Shown: positions 50,310 to 57,284 of the stretch, one piece after another
How the letters are laid out: the number at the start of each line of letters is the position of its first letter
How positions within the stretch are numbered: the first letter of the stretch is position 1
Assembly: GCF_947253065.1 (NCBI RefSeq)
Contig: NZ_CAMXWS010000007.1
Coordinates: 1-64,000, forward strand
Reading direction: 5' to 3'
Source: an uncultured Corynebacterium sp.
Lineage (GTDB): Bacteria > Actinomycetota > Actinomycetes > Mycobacteriales > Mycobacteriaceae
Length of the DNA stretch: 64,000 nt
Translations under genes and position numbers: made by a program
Notes under the pieces: model-generated
Seen by the model: the letters and a program-made list of their open reading frames with translations, nothing else
Databases searched by the model: none
What the model was told of the DNA's origin: nothing

Positions 50310-51388
50310 CCACCCCACCCGCAACCACTGAGTTTTCATCCACAGGAAGCGCCGCAGATGCGGTGCTCACCATTACTGTTGCTGCCGACCACGTTGTCTT
50401 CAGCGGACTGACCAATGTGTACCGCTACGACACCCCGACCGCTGGCGAAATCGTCTCTTATGCCCGCAGTGTGCTGGGGGAGAATCCAGCGTGGGCAACA
50501 GTTCACCTTGTCGCCACCGAGGCGATGTTGGGGAAGCTGATTGAGGCTTTCGGCGATTACGAGGTGGAGCTCACCTGCGAAATCAGTGAAGACGGTGAGG
50601 ACAGCGAAGACAGTGAAGATAACGCTGCGCGTGTTTCGCATGCCGGCGCTCTGCCTTCCTCTGCAGGGACCGAGACTCATCCAGCGACGGAATCATGGGA
50701 AGAAATCGGACACATCCCGGTCCGACGACCTGTCTTAGAGCCACGTCGTAATGAACGTTTCGGGCGCTCCGGCTACATGCTTACTGGGGCTGTTTTCCTT
50801 GTCGTCGCAGTATGTGCCGTGGCGATCTGGTTTGTCACCAACCGAGGAAACTCAACGGATGAACTAGCGGCCAATAGCTCCGAAGCAGCCAACCAAGTGG
50901 GAGATAAGGCTCCGTGGTCAGAAGAATCAATCGGGAGCGATCTCAGTGAAGAGCCGCCAGAGTCACCAGAAACGCCAGAGCCTGCGAAGGTAGACAAGGT
51001 CACGCTTGAACAAGATGGTTTGAGCGTTGAATTGCCCGTCGGCTTTCACCTTGAGCCTGATGGCGACATGTGGCGGGCAACAGGTCCCGATCCGGACTTC
51101 CGTCTCCAGCTCGCCGTTGACCCGCTCTACGGCGTCGAACCTGAAGCCGTCATACGCCAGGTCAAAAAAGACATCGAAGAAGACCCAGAGTTACGTCACA
51201 TCGAAAGTGACGACACGAGTGTCCGCTACGAACACGATCTGCCCGATGGATCAAAAGCTCAATGGAGTACCTGGACCGACCGTGACGTGCAGATCTCCAT
51301 TGGTTGCCACACCAAGACCATGCCCACCACAGTGCAGTTGGCCACGTGCACGATGGCCAATGAATCCGCCCGATTCTCGCCTGGTTAG
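50306..51388 (+). CDS. Type VII secretion-associated protein, Rv3446c-like
   Basis: A 360-residue protein. The N-terminal domain (about residues 1-95) is followed by an acidic stretch (SEDGEDSEDSEDN), a membrane segment (about 154-176), a Glu/Pro-rich linker and a C-terminal extracytoplasmic domain (about 225-360) with LSVELPVGFHLEPDGDMWRA. Position between eccC and the esx pair, and the domain order, match the Rv3446c family of ESX-4 loci. The GTG start overlaps the eccC stop by 4 bases. Function is unknown; a role in substrate handling at the membrane is inferred. Confidence 0.85.
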   Translation: MTTPPATTEFSSTGSAADAVLTITVAADHVVFSGLTNVYRYDTPTAGEIVSYARSVLGENPAWATVHLVATEAMLGKLIEAFGDYEVELTCEISEDGEDSEDSEDNAARVSHAGALPSSAGTETHPATESWEEIGHIPVRRPVLEPRRNERFGRSGYMLTGAVFLVVAVCAVAIWFVTNRGNSTDELAANSSEAANQVGDKAPWSEESIGSDLSEEPPESPETPEPAKVDKVTLEQDGLSVELPVGFHLEPDGDMWRATGPDPDFRLQLAVDPLYGVEPEAVIRQVKKDIEEDPELRHIESDDTSVRYEHDLPDGSKAQWSTWTDRDVQISIGCHTKTMPTTVQLATCTMANESARFSPG

Positions 51389-51415
51389 CAGCCAAAATCC
51401 CTCAAGCCCAAAAAG

Positions 51416-51455
51416 TTTTCGGTTTGAGGGAACCGAAACGGGGGGCGGGGCAGTC
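51416..51455 (+). promoter_or_regulatory. Palindromic ECF-type promoter candidate of the esx pair
   Basis: TTCGGTT-TGAGGG-AACCGAA (51418-51437) forms a 7-bp inverted repeat. It overlaps GGGAAC (51428-51433), which is followed after 17 bases by CAGTC (51451-51455). The same block, with the same spacing, stands at 55161-55200. GGAAC-type -35 boxes are typical of ECF sigma factors; the assignment is inference. Confidence 0.5.
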
Positions 51456-51552
51456 AAATAAGGATGGAAAGGCCACGAATGGTTTGAACACGGTTTTGAA
51501 CAACGTGCCCCATCCACTTCTTTTCAACACACAACACATCGGGGGAGGAAAC

Positions 51553-51876
51553 ATGAGCAACGCTCAGTTCCGTACAGAAGCCGACGTTATGCGCAACGCG
51601 GCCAACAATGTAGACAGCACCAACGACGCGGTGAATGCTGAACTCAATCGCCTGCAGGATGTCGCACAATCCACGCGCGACTACTGGTCCGGTACCGCAC
51701 AGGCCAGCTTTGATGAGCTGATGATCCGTTTCGATGACGCCGAGCGCCGTCTCAGCGAGGCACTCCGCGGAATCGCAACCAATATTCGCGACAATGCCGG
51801 CAATTTCGAAAACGTCGACGCAACCAACTCTGACGTATTCGCCACCATCGCACCGTCCGGCGGCCTGGCGCTGTAG
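51553..51876 (+). CDS. esxU: WXG100 protein, EsxU-like
   Basis: A 107-residue helical-hairpin protein with the turn motif WSG (Trp 45-Gly 47) in RDYWSGTAQASFDEL, typical of ESX substrates. The partner gene follows at 54 bases. The order after the Rv3446c-like gene matches esxU of ESX-4. GGGGGAGG lies directly before the ATG at 51553; an in-frame upstream start would add 43 unlikely residues. Secreted as a heterodimer with the next protein, by analogy. Confidence 0.92.
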   Translation: MSNAQFRTEADVMRNAANNVDSTNDAVNAELNRLQDVAQSTRDYWSGTAQASFDELMIRFDDAERRLSEALRGIATNIRDNAGNFENVDATNSDVFATIAPSGGLAL

Positions 51877-51929
51877 ATCCATTCGTCGCACACCGCACAC
51901 CACACATCCCAAAATAAGGAGAGAACATC

Positions 51930-52217
51930 GTGACAGTGATTAAGTACGGATTCGGCTCGCTGGCAGGTGCCGCAGCTGATATCGAGTCTTCTTCCCGCAA
52001 CATCGGCAGCCAGCTCGAAGATCTCAAGGGTCAGCTCAAGCCAATGGTGGCCACCTGGGAAGGCGAAGCCGCTGAGAGCTACCAGGCACACCAGGCCAAG
52101 TGGGATACCGCCGCCGCGGAACTCAACGAGATCCTGGCAACCATTGGCCGCGCGGTCGATGAGGGCAACAACCGTATGCAGGCCGTCAACACTGCTGCTG
52201 CAAATAGCTGGGGGTAA
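51930..52217 (+). CDS. esxT: WXG100 protein, EsxT-like
   Basis: A 95-residue WXG100 protein with the turn WEG (Trp 43-Gly 45) in VATWEGEAAESYQAHQAKWDTAAAEL. Its size and place next to rplM match esxT. The GTG start is preceded by AAGGAGAG. It should pair with the EsxU-like protein as a four-helix bundle that is exported by EccC. The short C-terminal tail after the second helix (MQAVNTAAANSWG) may hold the export signal. Confidence 0.92.
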   Translation: MTVIKYGFGSLAGAAADIESSSRNIGSQLEDLKGQLKPMVATWEGEAAESYQAHQAKWDTAAAELNEILATIGRAVDEGNNRMQAVNTAAANSWG

Positions 52218-52241
52218 ATACGAATAATCAGAATCTGTCTG

Positions 52242-52303
52242 GCGCGGGCTTTCCCTTAAACCATTCCCACATCCTGGGGAGCAGACGCGAATAAAGCCCG
52301 CGC
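52242..52303 (+). terminator. Long-loop hairpin after the esx pair
   Basis: GCGCGGGCTTT pairs perfectly with AAAGCCCGCGC across a 40-base loop. There is no T tract, so it may protect the esx mRNA 3' end rather than terminate. Confidence 0.55.
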
Positions 52304-52323
52304 ACCTTTCATCGGGCTCTCAT

Positions 52324-52356
52324 TGTGGGCACCGCCTGGGGCTGGCGGTGCCCACA
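52324..52356 (+). terminator. Perfect 13-bp hairpin after the esx pair
   Basis: TGTGGGCACCGCC pairs with GGCGGTGCCCACA across a 7-base loop (TGGGGCT). Only a weak T-rich tail follows (CTATTTC). Confidence 0.7.
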
Positions 52357-52412
52357 GAGCTATTTCGGATCTTTTTCGGTCTCTTCAAGACGTTTCGAAC
52401 CATGTTGAAGAT

Positions 52413-52449
52413 ACGTCGCCGCAGCAGCGTTTCGCAGCGGCGACGTTTT
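52413..52449 (+). terminator. Rho-independent terminator upstream of rplM
   Basis: ACGTCGCCGC pairs with GCGGCGACGT, and the stem runs directly into TTT. This is the best intrinsic terminator in the gap. Confidence 0.8.
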
Positions 52450-52644
52450 GGTGTCTGACCACCAGTTGCTCTAAGGTAAACACCCTGTGTGTTTTGCCAT
52501 CCGGTAAAACCTTTTGCCACCTAGTGGCCTGAAGGATTTATCGGGTCTTCCCACCGGGTCTCCACCGGCCGCCGGAACCGGGAAGGGAAAGGTTGAGCGC
52601 GCCCTGGCCGGCAGCCTCTAGATAAAGACTTCAAGGAGTCATAT

Positions 52645-53088
52645 ATGTCTACCTACCACCCGAAGAGCGGTGACATTACCCGCAAGTGGTACGTCGTCGA
52701 CGCTACCGACGTGGTGCTGGGCAAGCTTGCTTCCACCGTGGCAGATCTGCTGCGCGGTAAGCACAAGCCGCAGTACGCGCCGAATGCTGACACCGGCGAC
52801 CACGTCATTGTCATTAACGCTGACAAGGTCCACATTTCGTCCAACAAGCGCGATCGCGAGATGCGCTACCGCCACTCCGGTTACCCGGGTGGCCTGAAGT
52901 CCATCACCCTGGGCCGTGCTCTTGATGAGCGTCCGGACCGCGTGATCGAAGAGGCTGTGAAGGGCATGATGCCGCACAACCGCCTCTCTCGTCAGTCCAT
53001 TAAGAAGCTTCACGTTTACACCGGCTCCGAGCACCCGCACGAGTCGCAGAAGCCCGAGAACTTCGAGTTTAAGCAGGTGGCACAGTAA
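52645..53088 (+). CDS. rplM: Ribosomal protein L13
   Basis: A 147-residue early-assembly 50S protein. It has STYHPKSGDITRKWYVVDATDVVLGKLASTVADLLRGKHKPQYAPNADTGDHVIVINADKVHISSNKRDREMRYRHSGYPGGLK. AAGGAG lies upstream of the ATG. It overlaps rpsI by one base. rplM following esxT is the ESX-4 arrangement of mycolata. Confidence 0.98.
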   Translation: MSTYHPKSGDITRKWYVVDATDVVLGKLASTVADLLRGKHKPQYAPNADTGDHVIVINADKVHISSNKRDREMRYRHSGYPGGLKSITLGRALDERPDRVIEEAVKGMMPHNRLSRQSIKKLHVYTGSEHPHESQKPENFEFKQVAQ

Positions 53089-53660
53089 TGACCGAGCCGA
53101 ACAACATCACCGAAGAGACCACGAACGCTGGCCAGACGGAAGGTGTCGAGGCTACGCAGACCGACATCGACGCAGCTACCGCTGCCACCGAGGAGTTCAA
53201 CTACACCATCGGTGACGCCGTCGCAGGCGACGAGGACACCCAGGAAGAGACCGTCGAGGTCGCTTCCTTCCACGAGGGCCCGATCCAGGCTGTCGGTCGT
53301 CGTAAGCGCGCAATCGCTCGCGTGACCGTCGTTGAGGGCGAGGGCAAGATCACGGTCAACGGCCGTGACCTCGAGGACTACTTCCCGAACAAGCTGCACC
53401 AGCAGGACATCCTGTCCCCGCTGGCTCTGCTTGAGCGCGAGAACCAGTTCGACATCAAGGCAAACGTTGGCGGCGGCGGCCCGACCGGCCAGTCCGGCGC
53501 ACTGCGTCTGGCTATCGCCCGCGCACTGAACGTCTACAACCCGGCTGAGCGCCCGACCCTGAAGAAGGCTGGCTTCCTCACCCGTGACGCTCGTGCAGTG
53601 GAGCGCAAGAAGGCTGGTCTGCACAAGGCACGTCGCGCACCGCAGTACTCCAAGCGTTAA
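53088..53660 (+). CDS. rpsI: Ribosomal protein S9 with an acidic N-terminal extension
   Basis: A 190-residue 30S protein. The core (about residues 62-190) has QAVGRRKRAIARVTVVEGEGKITVNGRDLEDYFPN and ends in the standard LTRDARAVERKKAGLHKARRAPQYSKR, whose tail contacts P-site tRNA. The first about 60 residues are an acidic, Thr/Glu-rich extension that Gram-negative S9 lacks. It is translationally coupled to rplM. Confidence 0.98.
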   Translation: MTEPNNITEETTNAGQTEGVEATQTDIDAATAATEEFNYTIGDAVAGDEDTQEETVEVASFHEGPIQAVGRRKRAIARVTVVEGEGKITVNGRDLEDYFPNKLHQQDILSPLALLERENQFDIKANVGGGGPTGQSGALRLAIARALNVYNPAERPTLKKAGFLTRDARAVERKKAGLHKARRAPQYSKR

Positions 53661-53680
53661 GCACTGCTTTTCACGCTGGT

Positions 53681-53718
53681 TCGCCGCTGTCCCACGCTGT
53701 GGGGTGGCGGCGTTTCTG
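53681..53718 (+). terminator. Terminator after rpsI
   Basis: CGCCGC pairs with GCGGCG and CCCAC with GTGGGG inside, with an internal mismatch; TTTCTGCTTT follows. Confidence 0.65.
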
Positions 53719-53811
53719 CTTTCTCGGGGACGTTTGGAAAAAATCGACGCTGTGCCGTCAACTGGAACCCGTACCGAGCAGCAAACAGCGTCTACGGCAT
53801 AATTGATTGTC

Positions 53812-55155
53812 ATGACTCGACTGTTTGGAACTGATGGTGTGCGTGGCTTGGCCAATGAGTCACTGACTGCGCCGCTGGCGCTGAAGCTCGGGCAGGCTGC
53901 GGCGAAAGTGCTCACGCGGAATAAGCGTTCGGAGCAGCGTCGCCCCACTGCGATCATTGGGCGCGACCCGCGTGTTTCGGGTGAGATGCTCGCTGCTGCG
54001 ATGGCCGCGGGCATGGCATCCCAGGGTGTGGATGTGCTCCGCGTTGGGGTGATCCCGACTCCGGGCTTGGCGTTCCTCACAGATGATTACGGCGCGGATA
54101 TCGGTGTGATGATTTCGGCATCGCACAACCCGATGCCGGACAACGGCATCAAGTTCTTCAGCGCTGGTGGCAAGAAGCTTGCCGACGCCGTGGAGGACGA
54201 GATCGAGCACGCAATGGCCAACCTTGAAGAGGGCGGCCCGACTGGTACCGGTATCGGACGCATTATCGAGGAAAGCCCGGATGCACACGTCCGCTACCTT
54301 GAGCACCTGGCGGAGTCGGTGACGACGTCGCTGAAGGGCATCAAGGTTGTGGTGGACTGTGCGAATGGTGCGGCATCGAAGATCGCCCCGGAGGCGTACG
54401 CTGCGGCGGGCGCTGAGGTTGTGGCCATCTTCAATAAGCCTGATGCGTACAACATCAATGACAATTCGGGCTCTACGCACATTGAGCAGATTCAGAAAGC
54501 CGTCGTGGAGCACAATGCTGATCTGGGCTTGGCTCATGACGGTGACGCGGACCGTTGCCTGGCTGTCGATGCGGAAGGCAATGTCATTGACGGCGACCAG
54601 ATCATGGCGGTCCTCGCTCTGGGCATGAAGGAAAAGTCGTCCCTGCGCGAGAACACACTGGTTGCCACGGTGATGAGCAACCTTGGTCTGAAGCTGGCCA
54701 TGCAGCGTGAAGGCATCTCGATGCGTGAGACGAAGGTCGGCGACCGTTACGTGCTGGAAGAGCTCAACCGTGGCGATTTCTCGCTCGGCGGCGAGCAGTC
54801 TGGCCACATCGTTGTGCCCGCGCGCGCAACGACCGGTGACGGCACCCTGTCGGGCCTGTTGATCATGGAGCGTATGGCTGAGACGGGCAAGAGCCTGAAG
54901 GAATTGGCGGCCGTGATGACGGTGCTGCCGCAGGTGCTGATCAATGTGCCGGTCTCGGACAAGTCTCTGATTCTTAATGACGCGGCGGTGAAGGAAGCGA
55001 TCGCTGAAGCTGAAGCAGAGCTGGGTAGCGATGGCCGTGTGCTGTTGCGTCCCTCGGGCACCGAAGAGCTGTTCCGCGTGATGGTGGAAGCTGCTGAAGA
55101 AGAGCACGCGCGCAAGGTCGCGGGACGACTGGCAGCGGTGGTCGCAGCGGTTTAA
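53812..55155 (+). CDS. glmM: Phosphoglucosamine mutase
   Basis: A 447-residue enzyme converting glucosamine-6-phosphate to glucosamine-1-phosphate for UDP-GlcNAc and peptidoglycan. It has RLFGTDGVRGLAN at the N-terminus, the phospho-Ser loop MISASHNPMPDNGIKF (Ser 104), the metal-binding DGDADRC and the sugar-binding GGEQSGHI, and the phosphate-binding RPSGTEELFRVMVE. The ATG at 53812 has CATAAT eight bases upstream and no ribosome binding site, so the message is probably leaderless. Works with GlmS (58250) in one pathway. Confidence 0.97.
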   Translation: MTRLFGTDGVRGLANESLTAPLALKLGQAAAKVLTRNKRSEQRRPTAIIGRDPRVSGEMLAAAMAAGMASQGVDVLRVGVIPTPGLAFLTDDYGADIGVMISASHNPMPDNGIKFFSAGGKKLADAVEDEIEHAMANLEEGGPTGTGIGRIIEESPDAHVRYLEHLAESVTTSLKGIKVVVDCANGAASKIAPEAYAAAGAEVVAIFNKPDAYNINDNSGSTHIEQIQKAVVEHNADLGLAHDGDADRCLAVDAEGNVIDGDQIMAVLALGMKEKSSLRENTLVATVMSNLGLKLAMQREGISMRETKVGDRYVLEELNRGDFSLGGEQSGHIVVPARATTGDGTLSGLLIMERMAETGKSLKELAAVMTVLPQVLINVPVSDKSLILNDAAVKEAIAEAEAELGSDGRVLLRPSGTEELFRVMVEAAEEEHARKVAGRLAAVVAAV

Positions 55156-55160
55156 ACAAA

Positions 55161-55200
55161 TTTTCGGTTCGAGGGAACCGAATAGGGGTCAGCGGCAGTC
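55161..55200 (+). promoter_or_regulatory. Palindromic ECF-type promoter candidate of the Pro/Cys-rich cluster
   Basis: TTCGGTT-CGAGGG-AACCGAA (55163-55182) overlaps GGGAAC (55173-55178), then 17 bases, then CAGTC (55196-55200). It is the twin of 51416-51455. A small GCCGC-TTTTT-GCGGC hairpin (55224-55238) lies in the leader downstream. Confidence 0.5.
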
Positions 55201-55259
55201 TAAGTCTTTAGAAAGATGAAGACTGCCGCTTTTTGCGGCTTCAATCACGTGGGGGAGTG

Positions 55260-55565
55260 ATGAGTGTGGCACAGCTACATGCGGATCCGGAGGAACTCCG
55301 GGTCGTGTTGAAGTTCAGGATCACTAGCTATAACGAGGCGATTGATCAGCTTGAGGCGCGGAAGCCCGCGATCAATCCAGGTGCGTTTGGGCAGGGGTTT
55401 GCTGACCATGGGGCAAGCGTTGCCTCTGCTGTGCACCGCGTTCACGATCGCACGATTCACCGCCTGCAGGCTCGCGTGAACCAGTTCGAGGAAATCCTCC
55501 GGGTCCTCGATGATGTCGAAACTGTTGATGCTGCTACTGCTGCGGAGTTGAGCCGTTATGTCTAA
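55260..55565 (+). CDS. Small helical EspC-like protein, candidate type VII secretion factor
   Basis: A 101-residue, mainly helical protein. The N-terminal LHADPEELRVVLKFRITSYNEAIDQLEARK resembles the EspC/DUF2580-type start (polar, PEELR, then a long helix), and the second half is one more long helix. It has no signal peptide. By position after glmM it corresponds to Rv3440c of M. tuberculosis. GGGGGAG precedes the ATG. It overlaps the next gene by 8 bases and is preceded by the promoter-like element shared with the esx pair. The family assignment is tentative. Confidence 0.65.
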   Translation: MSVAQLHADPEELRVVLKFRITSYNEAIDQLEARKPAINPGAFGQGFADHGASVASAVHRVHDRTIHRLQARVNQFEEILRVLDDVETVDAATAAELSRYV

Positions 55566-57036
55566 TGTGCAGCTGAAAAGCGGTCTTGATGCGATCGTCC
55601 GGGAGCTTGCTTCGGTGCCCGGCGTGCCTGCAACAACATCGGCGCAAGTAGGTGCTCGTGTGGCATCCATTTCGGCGAAGATTGATTGGACGAATGGTCT
55701 GGATACCAGTGCTGTTCCACCGGAGATGGCGCATATCAATCCGAAGGGTGGCGGCGTCGCTGGGCTGATCGGTGCACTCGCTGGGCTACCACGGGTCGGC
55801 TCGTCGAGTTCTGCCGGTGATGAGGAATGGTTGCGCAGTATCGGCATCGCCGGTCATGAGGACCTGCTGGACCAGGAGCAGTGCGACCATTCCGATAGCT
55901 TGGATCAGCTTGTGCAGAAGTCGTCGGAATGCGCGGATTCGGTGAACAAGATCGATTCGGCCGCGAACACCGGCATCCAGATGATCATCAATATCCTGCT
56001 CTCATTGATCCATTCGGTGAAAGGCGTTCCGTTCCTCAAACTCGGCGCAAGTGTTGCAGCCCCGATCCTGCAGGGACTGTTGTCCATTGAGAGGACAGTC
56101 GAGGACCGAAACGAATCAATCGGTGGGTGCTACGACGGCCTGCGCGAGCTTTGCGACGGCACATGTGACGCCCCACCACCCGACACCAAGAAATTCACCT
56201 CACCGGAAAAATGCGATAGCGCCCCCGCACCACAGCCAGCACCCAAATCAGAACCGTGCCCAGAGTCAACACCAGCACCAGCGTCACCGCCATCTGCTGC
56301 AGAACCATGCCCACCGACTACCCCGGCACAAGCCGCGCCTGTTCCGGCTGCACCAGAGACGGTAACTCCGGCAAAGACACCACCACCAGCGGTGGCACCG
56401 GCACCAGCAACAGCGCCGCCGCCACAGACGGTGGTGGAAACGACGCCCGCCTCGTGCCCGGAAACACCACCGAGGCCGCCAGCTCCAACGATTCCGGCTG
56501 CGGCAGGGCTAGCTGGTGGGGGCGTGAATATCACGGTGAATATTGATGCGAATCTGCCTGTCCCGCCGAGTGTTCCGCCGATCGGACCGGCAGGAGACTG
56601 CATCGTCGGCCAGGTGACCGCAGGGCTCGAAGCCTTTGGCCAATCCGTAGCGGATGCGTTCTCCCAGATGGAATGTCCGCTGCCACCAGTGGAGGAATGT
56701 CCTGAGCCTGCTCCCGAACCACAACCAGAAGCTGAACCTGAATGCGAAGAAGCACCTGTGCCAGCGCCTGAACCACAACCAGAGGCTGAACCTGAATGCG
56801 ATGAGAACGGGACGATCGCGCCACCACCTGAACTAGCTGAGGTGGAAGAGCCACCGGCACCGCCGAAGAAGGGACTGGTGGAACCCGCAGCTATGACACC
56901 ACCGGTGGAACAAGCACCTGTTGAGAAACCCGCACCGGCTGAGGCGCAAGTACCGCAGCAAGCGGTGGAGGAACAGCCGGCACAACAGCAGAAACCTGAA
57001 GAACAGCAGCGCGCACGGAAGACGGGGGCTTGGTAA
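55558..57036 (+). CDS. Pro-, Ala- and Cys-rich protein, candidate type VII substrate or envelope protein
   Basis: A 492-residue protein without a signal peptide. Residues about 1-200 form a helical domain with a hydrophobic stretch (GIQMIINILLSLIHSVKGVPFLKLGASVAAPIL, about 142-174). Residues about 205-320 are Pro/Ala-rich with regularly spaced Cys (EPCPES, EPCPPT, ASCPET). A short Val-rich segment (NITVNIDANLPVP) follows, then a second Pro/Glu/Cys region with two tandem 18-residue units (PEPQPEAEPEC, 54 bp apart at DNA level). I count 14 Cys. By synteny it matches Rv3439c (Ala/Pro-rich). Function is unknown. Confidence 0.7.
   Translation: MSNVQLKSGLDAIVRELASVPGVPATTSAQVGARVASISAKIDWTNGLDTSAVPPEMAHINPKGGGVAGLIGALAGLPRVGSSSSAGDEEWLRSIGIAGHEDLLDQEQCDHSDSLDQLVQKSSECADSVNKIDSAANTGIQMIINILLSLIHSVKGVPFLKLGASVAAPILQGLLSIERTVEDRNESIGGCYDGLRELCDGTCDAPPPDTKKFTSPEKCDSAPAPQPAPKSEPCPESTPAPASPPSAAEPCPPTTPAQAAPVPAAPETVTPAKTPPPAVAPAPATAPPPQTVVETTPASCPETPPRPPAPTIPAAAGLAGGGVNITVNIDANLPVPPSVPPIGPAGDCIVGQVTAGLEAFGQSVADAFSQMECPLPPVEECPEPAPEPQPEAEPECEEAPVPAPEPQPEAEPECDENGTIAPPPELAEVEEPPAPPKKGLVEPAAMTPPVEQAPVEKPAPAEAQVPQQAVEEQPAQQQKPEEQQRARKTGAW
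56707..56814 (+). repeat. Two tandem 54-bp units inside the Pro/Cys-rich gene
   Basis: Each unit encodes about 18 residues around PEPQPEAEPEC; the DNA copies differ at a few positions, so the repeat is not brand new. Confidence 0.8.
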
Positions 57037-57284
57037 TGGACTTCCAACAATTCGCGGAACAATTCCAAGAGCGAACAGCACGCCGAATGGCTGATTTTGA
57101 GCTGGTGCTCAAGCAAAGTCAAAAGCAAATGGAACAGGCGGCCCGCCAACAGGCCCTAGCCAAAGAAATGAATATCAAAAAACCGCCCGCGCAAACTCCA
57201 CGCGGAACATACCGCGGGATGAGGCACGGGCGGGTGCAAGGTGTGCTCCGTAGGGAAGGGCCGACGGAGCAGCCGCGAAGTTAG
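57036..57284 (+). CDS. Small charged protein of unknown function
   Basis: An 82-residue protein. The first 45 residues are a Gln/Glu/Ala-rich helix likely to form a coiled coil (FQQFAEQFQERTARRMADFELVLKQSQKQMEQAARQQALA). The rest is basic and Pro/Gly-rich. I do not recognise a family. Its ATG overlaps the stop of the Pro/Cys-rich gene (TAATG), so it is translated with it as the third gene of the cluster. Its end overlaps the convergent hydrolase gene by 4 bases. Confidence 0.65.
   Translation: MDFQQFAEQFQERTARRMADFELVLKQSQKQMEQAARQQALAKEMNIKKPPAQTPRGTYRGMRHGRVQGVLRREGPTEQPRS

Larger units (their letters stand above)
52218..52644 (+). promoter_or_regulatory. 427-bp structured region between esxT and rplM
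   Basis: No gene is evident. It contains three successive hairpins (52242-52303, 52324-52356, 52413-52449). After these come GCCAC-CTA-GTGGC (52516-52528) and a CTTCCC/GGGAAG-closed stem-loop (52547-52585) upstream of rplM. The first part should end the esx transcript; the second is probably promoter and leader of rplM-rpsI. Confidence 0.7.
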
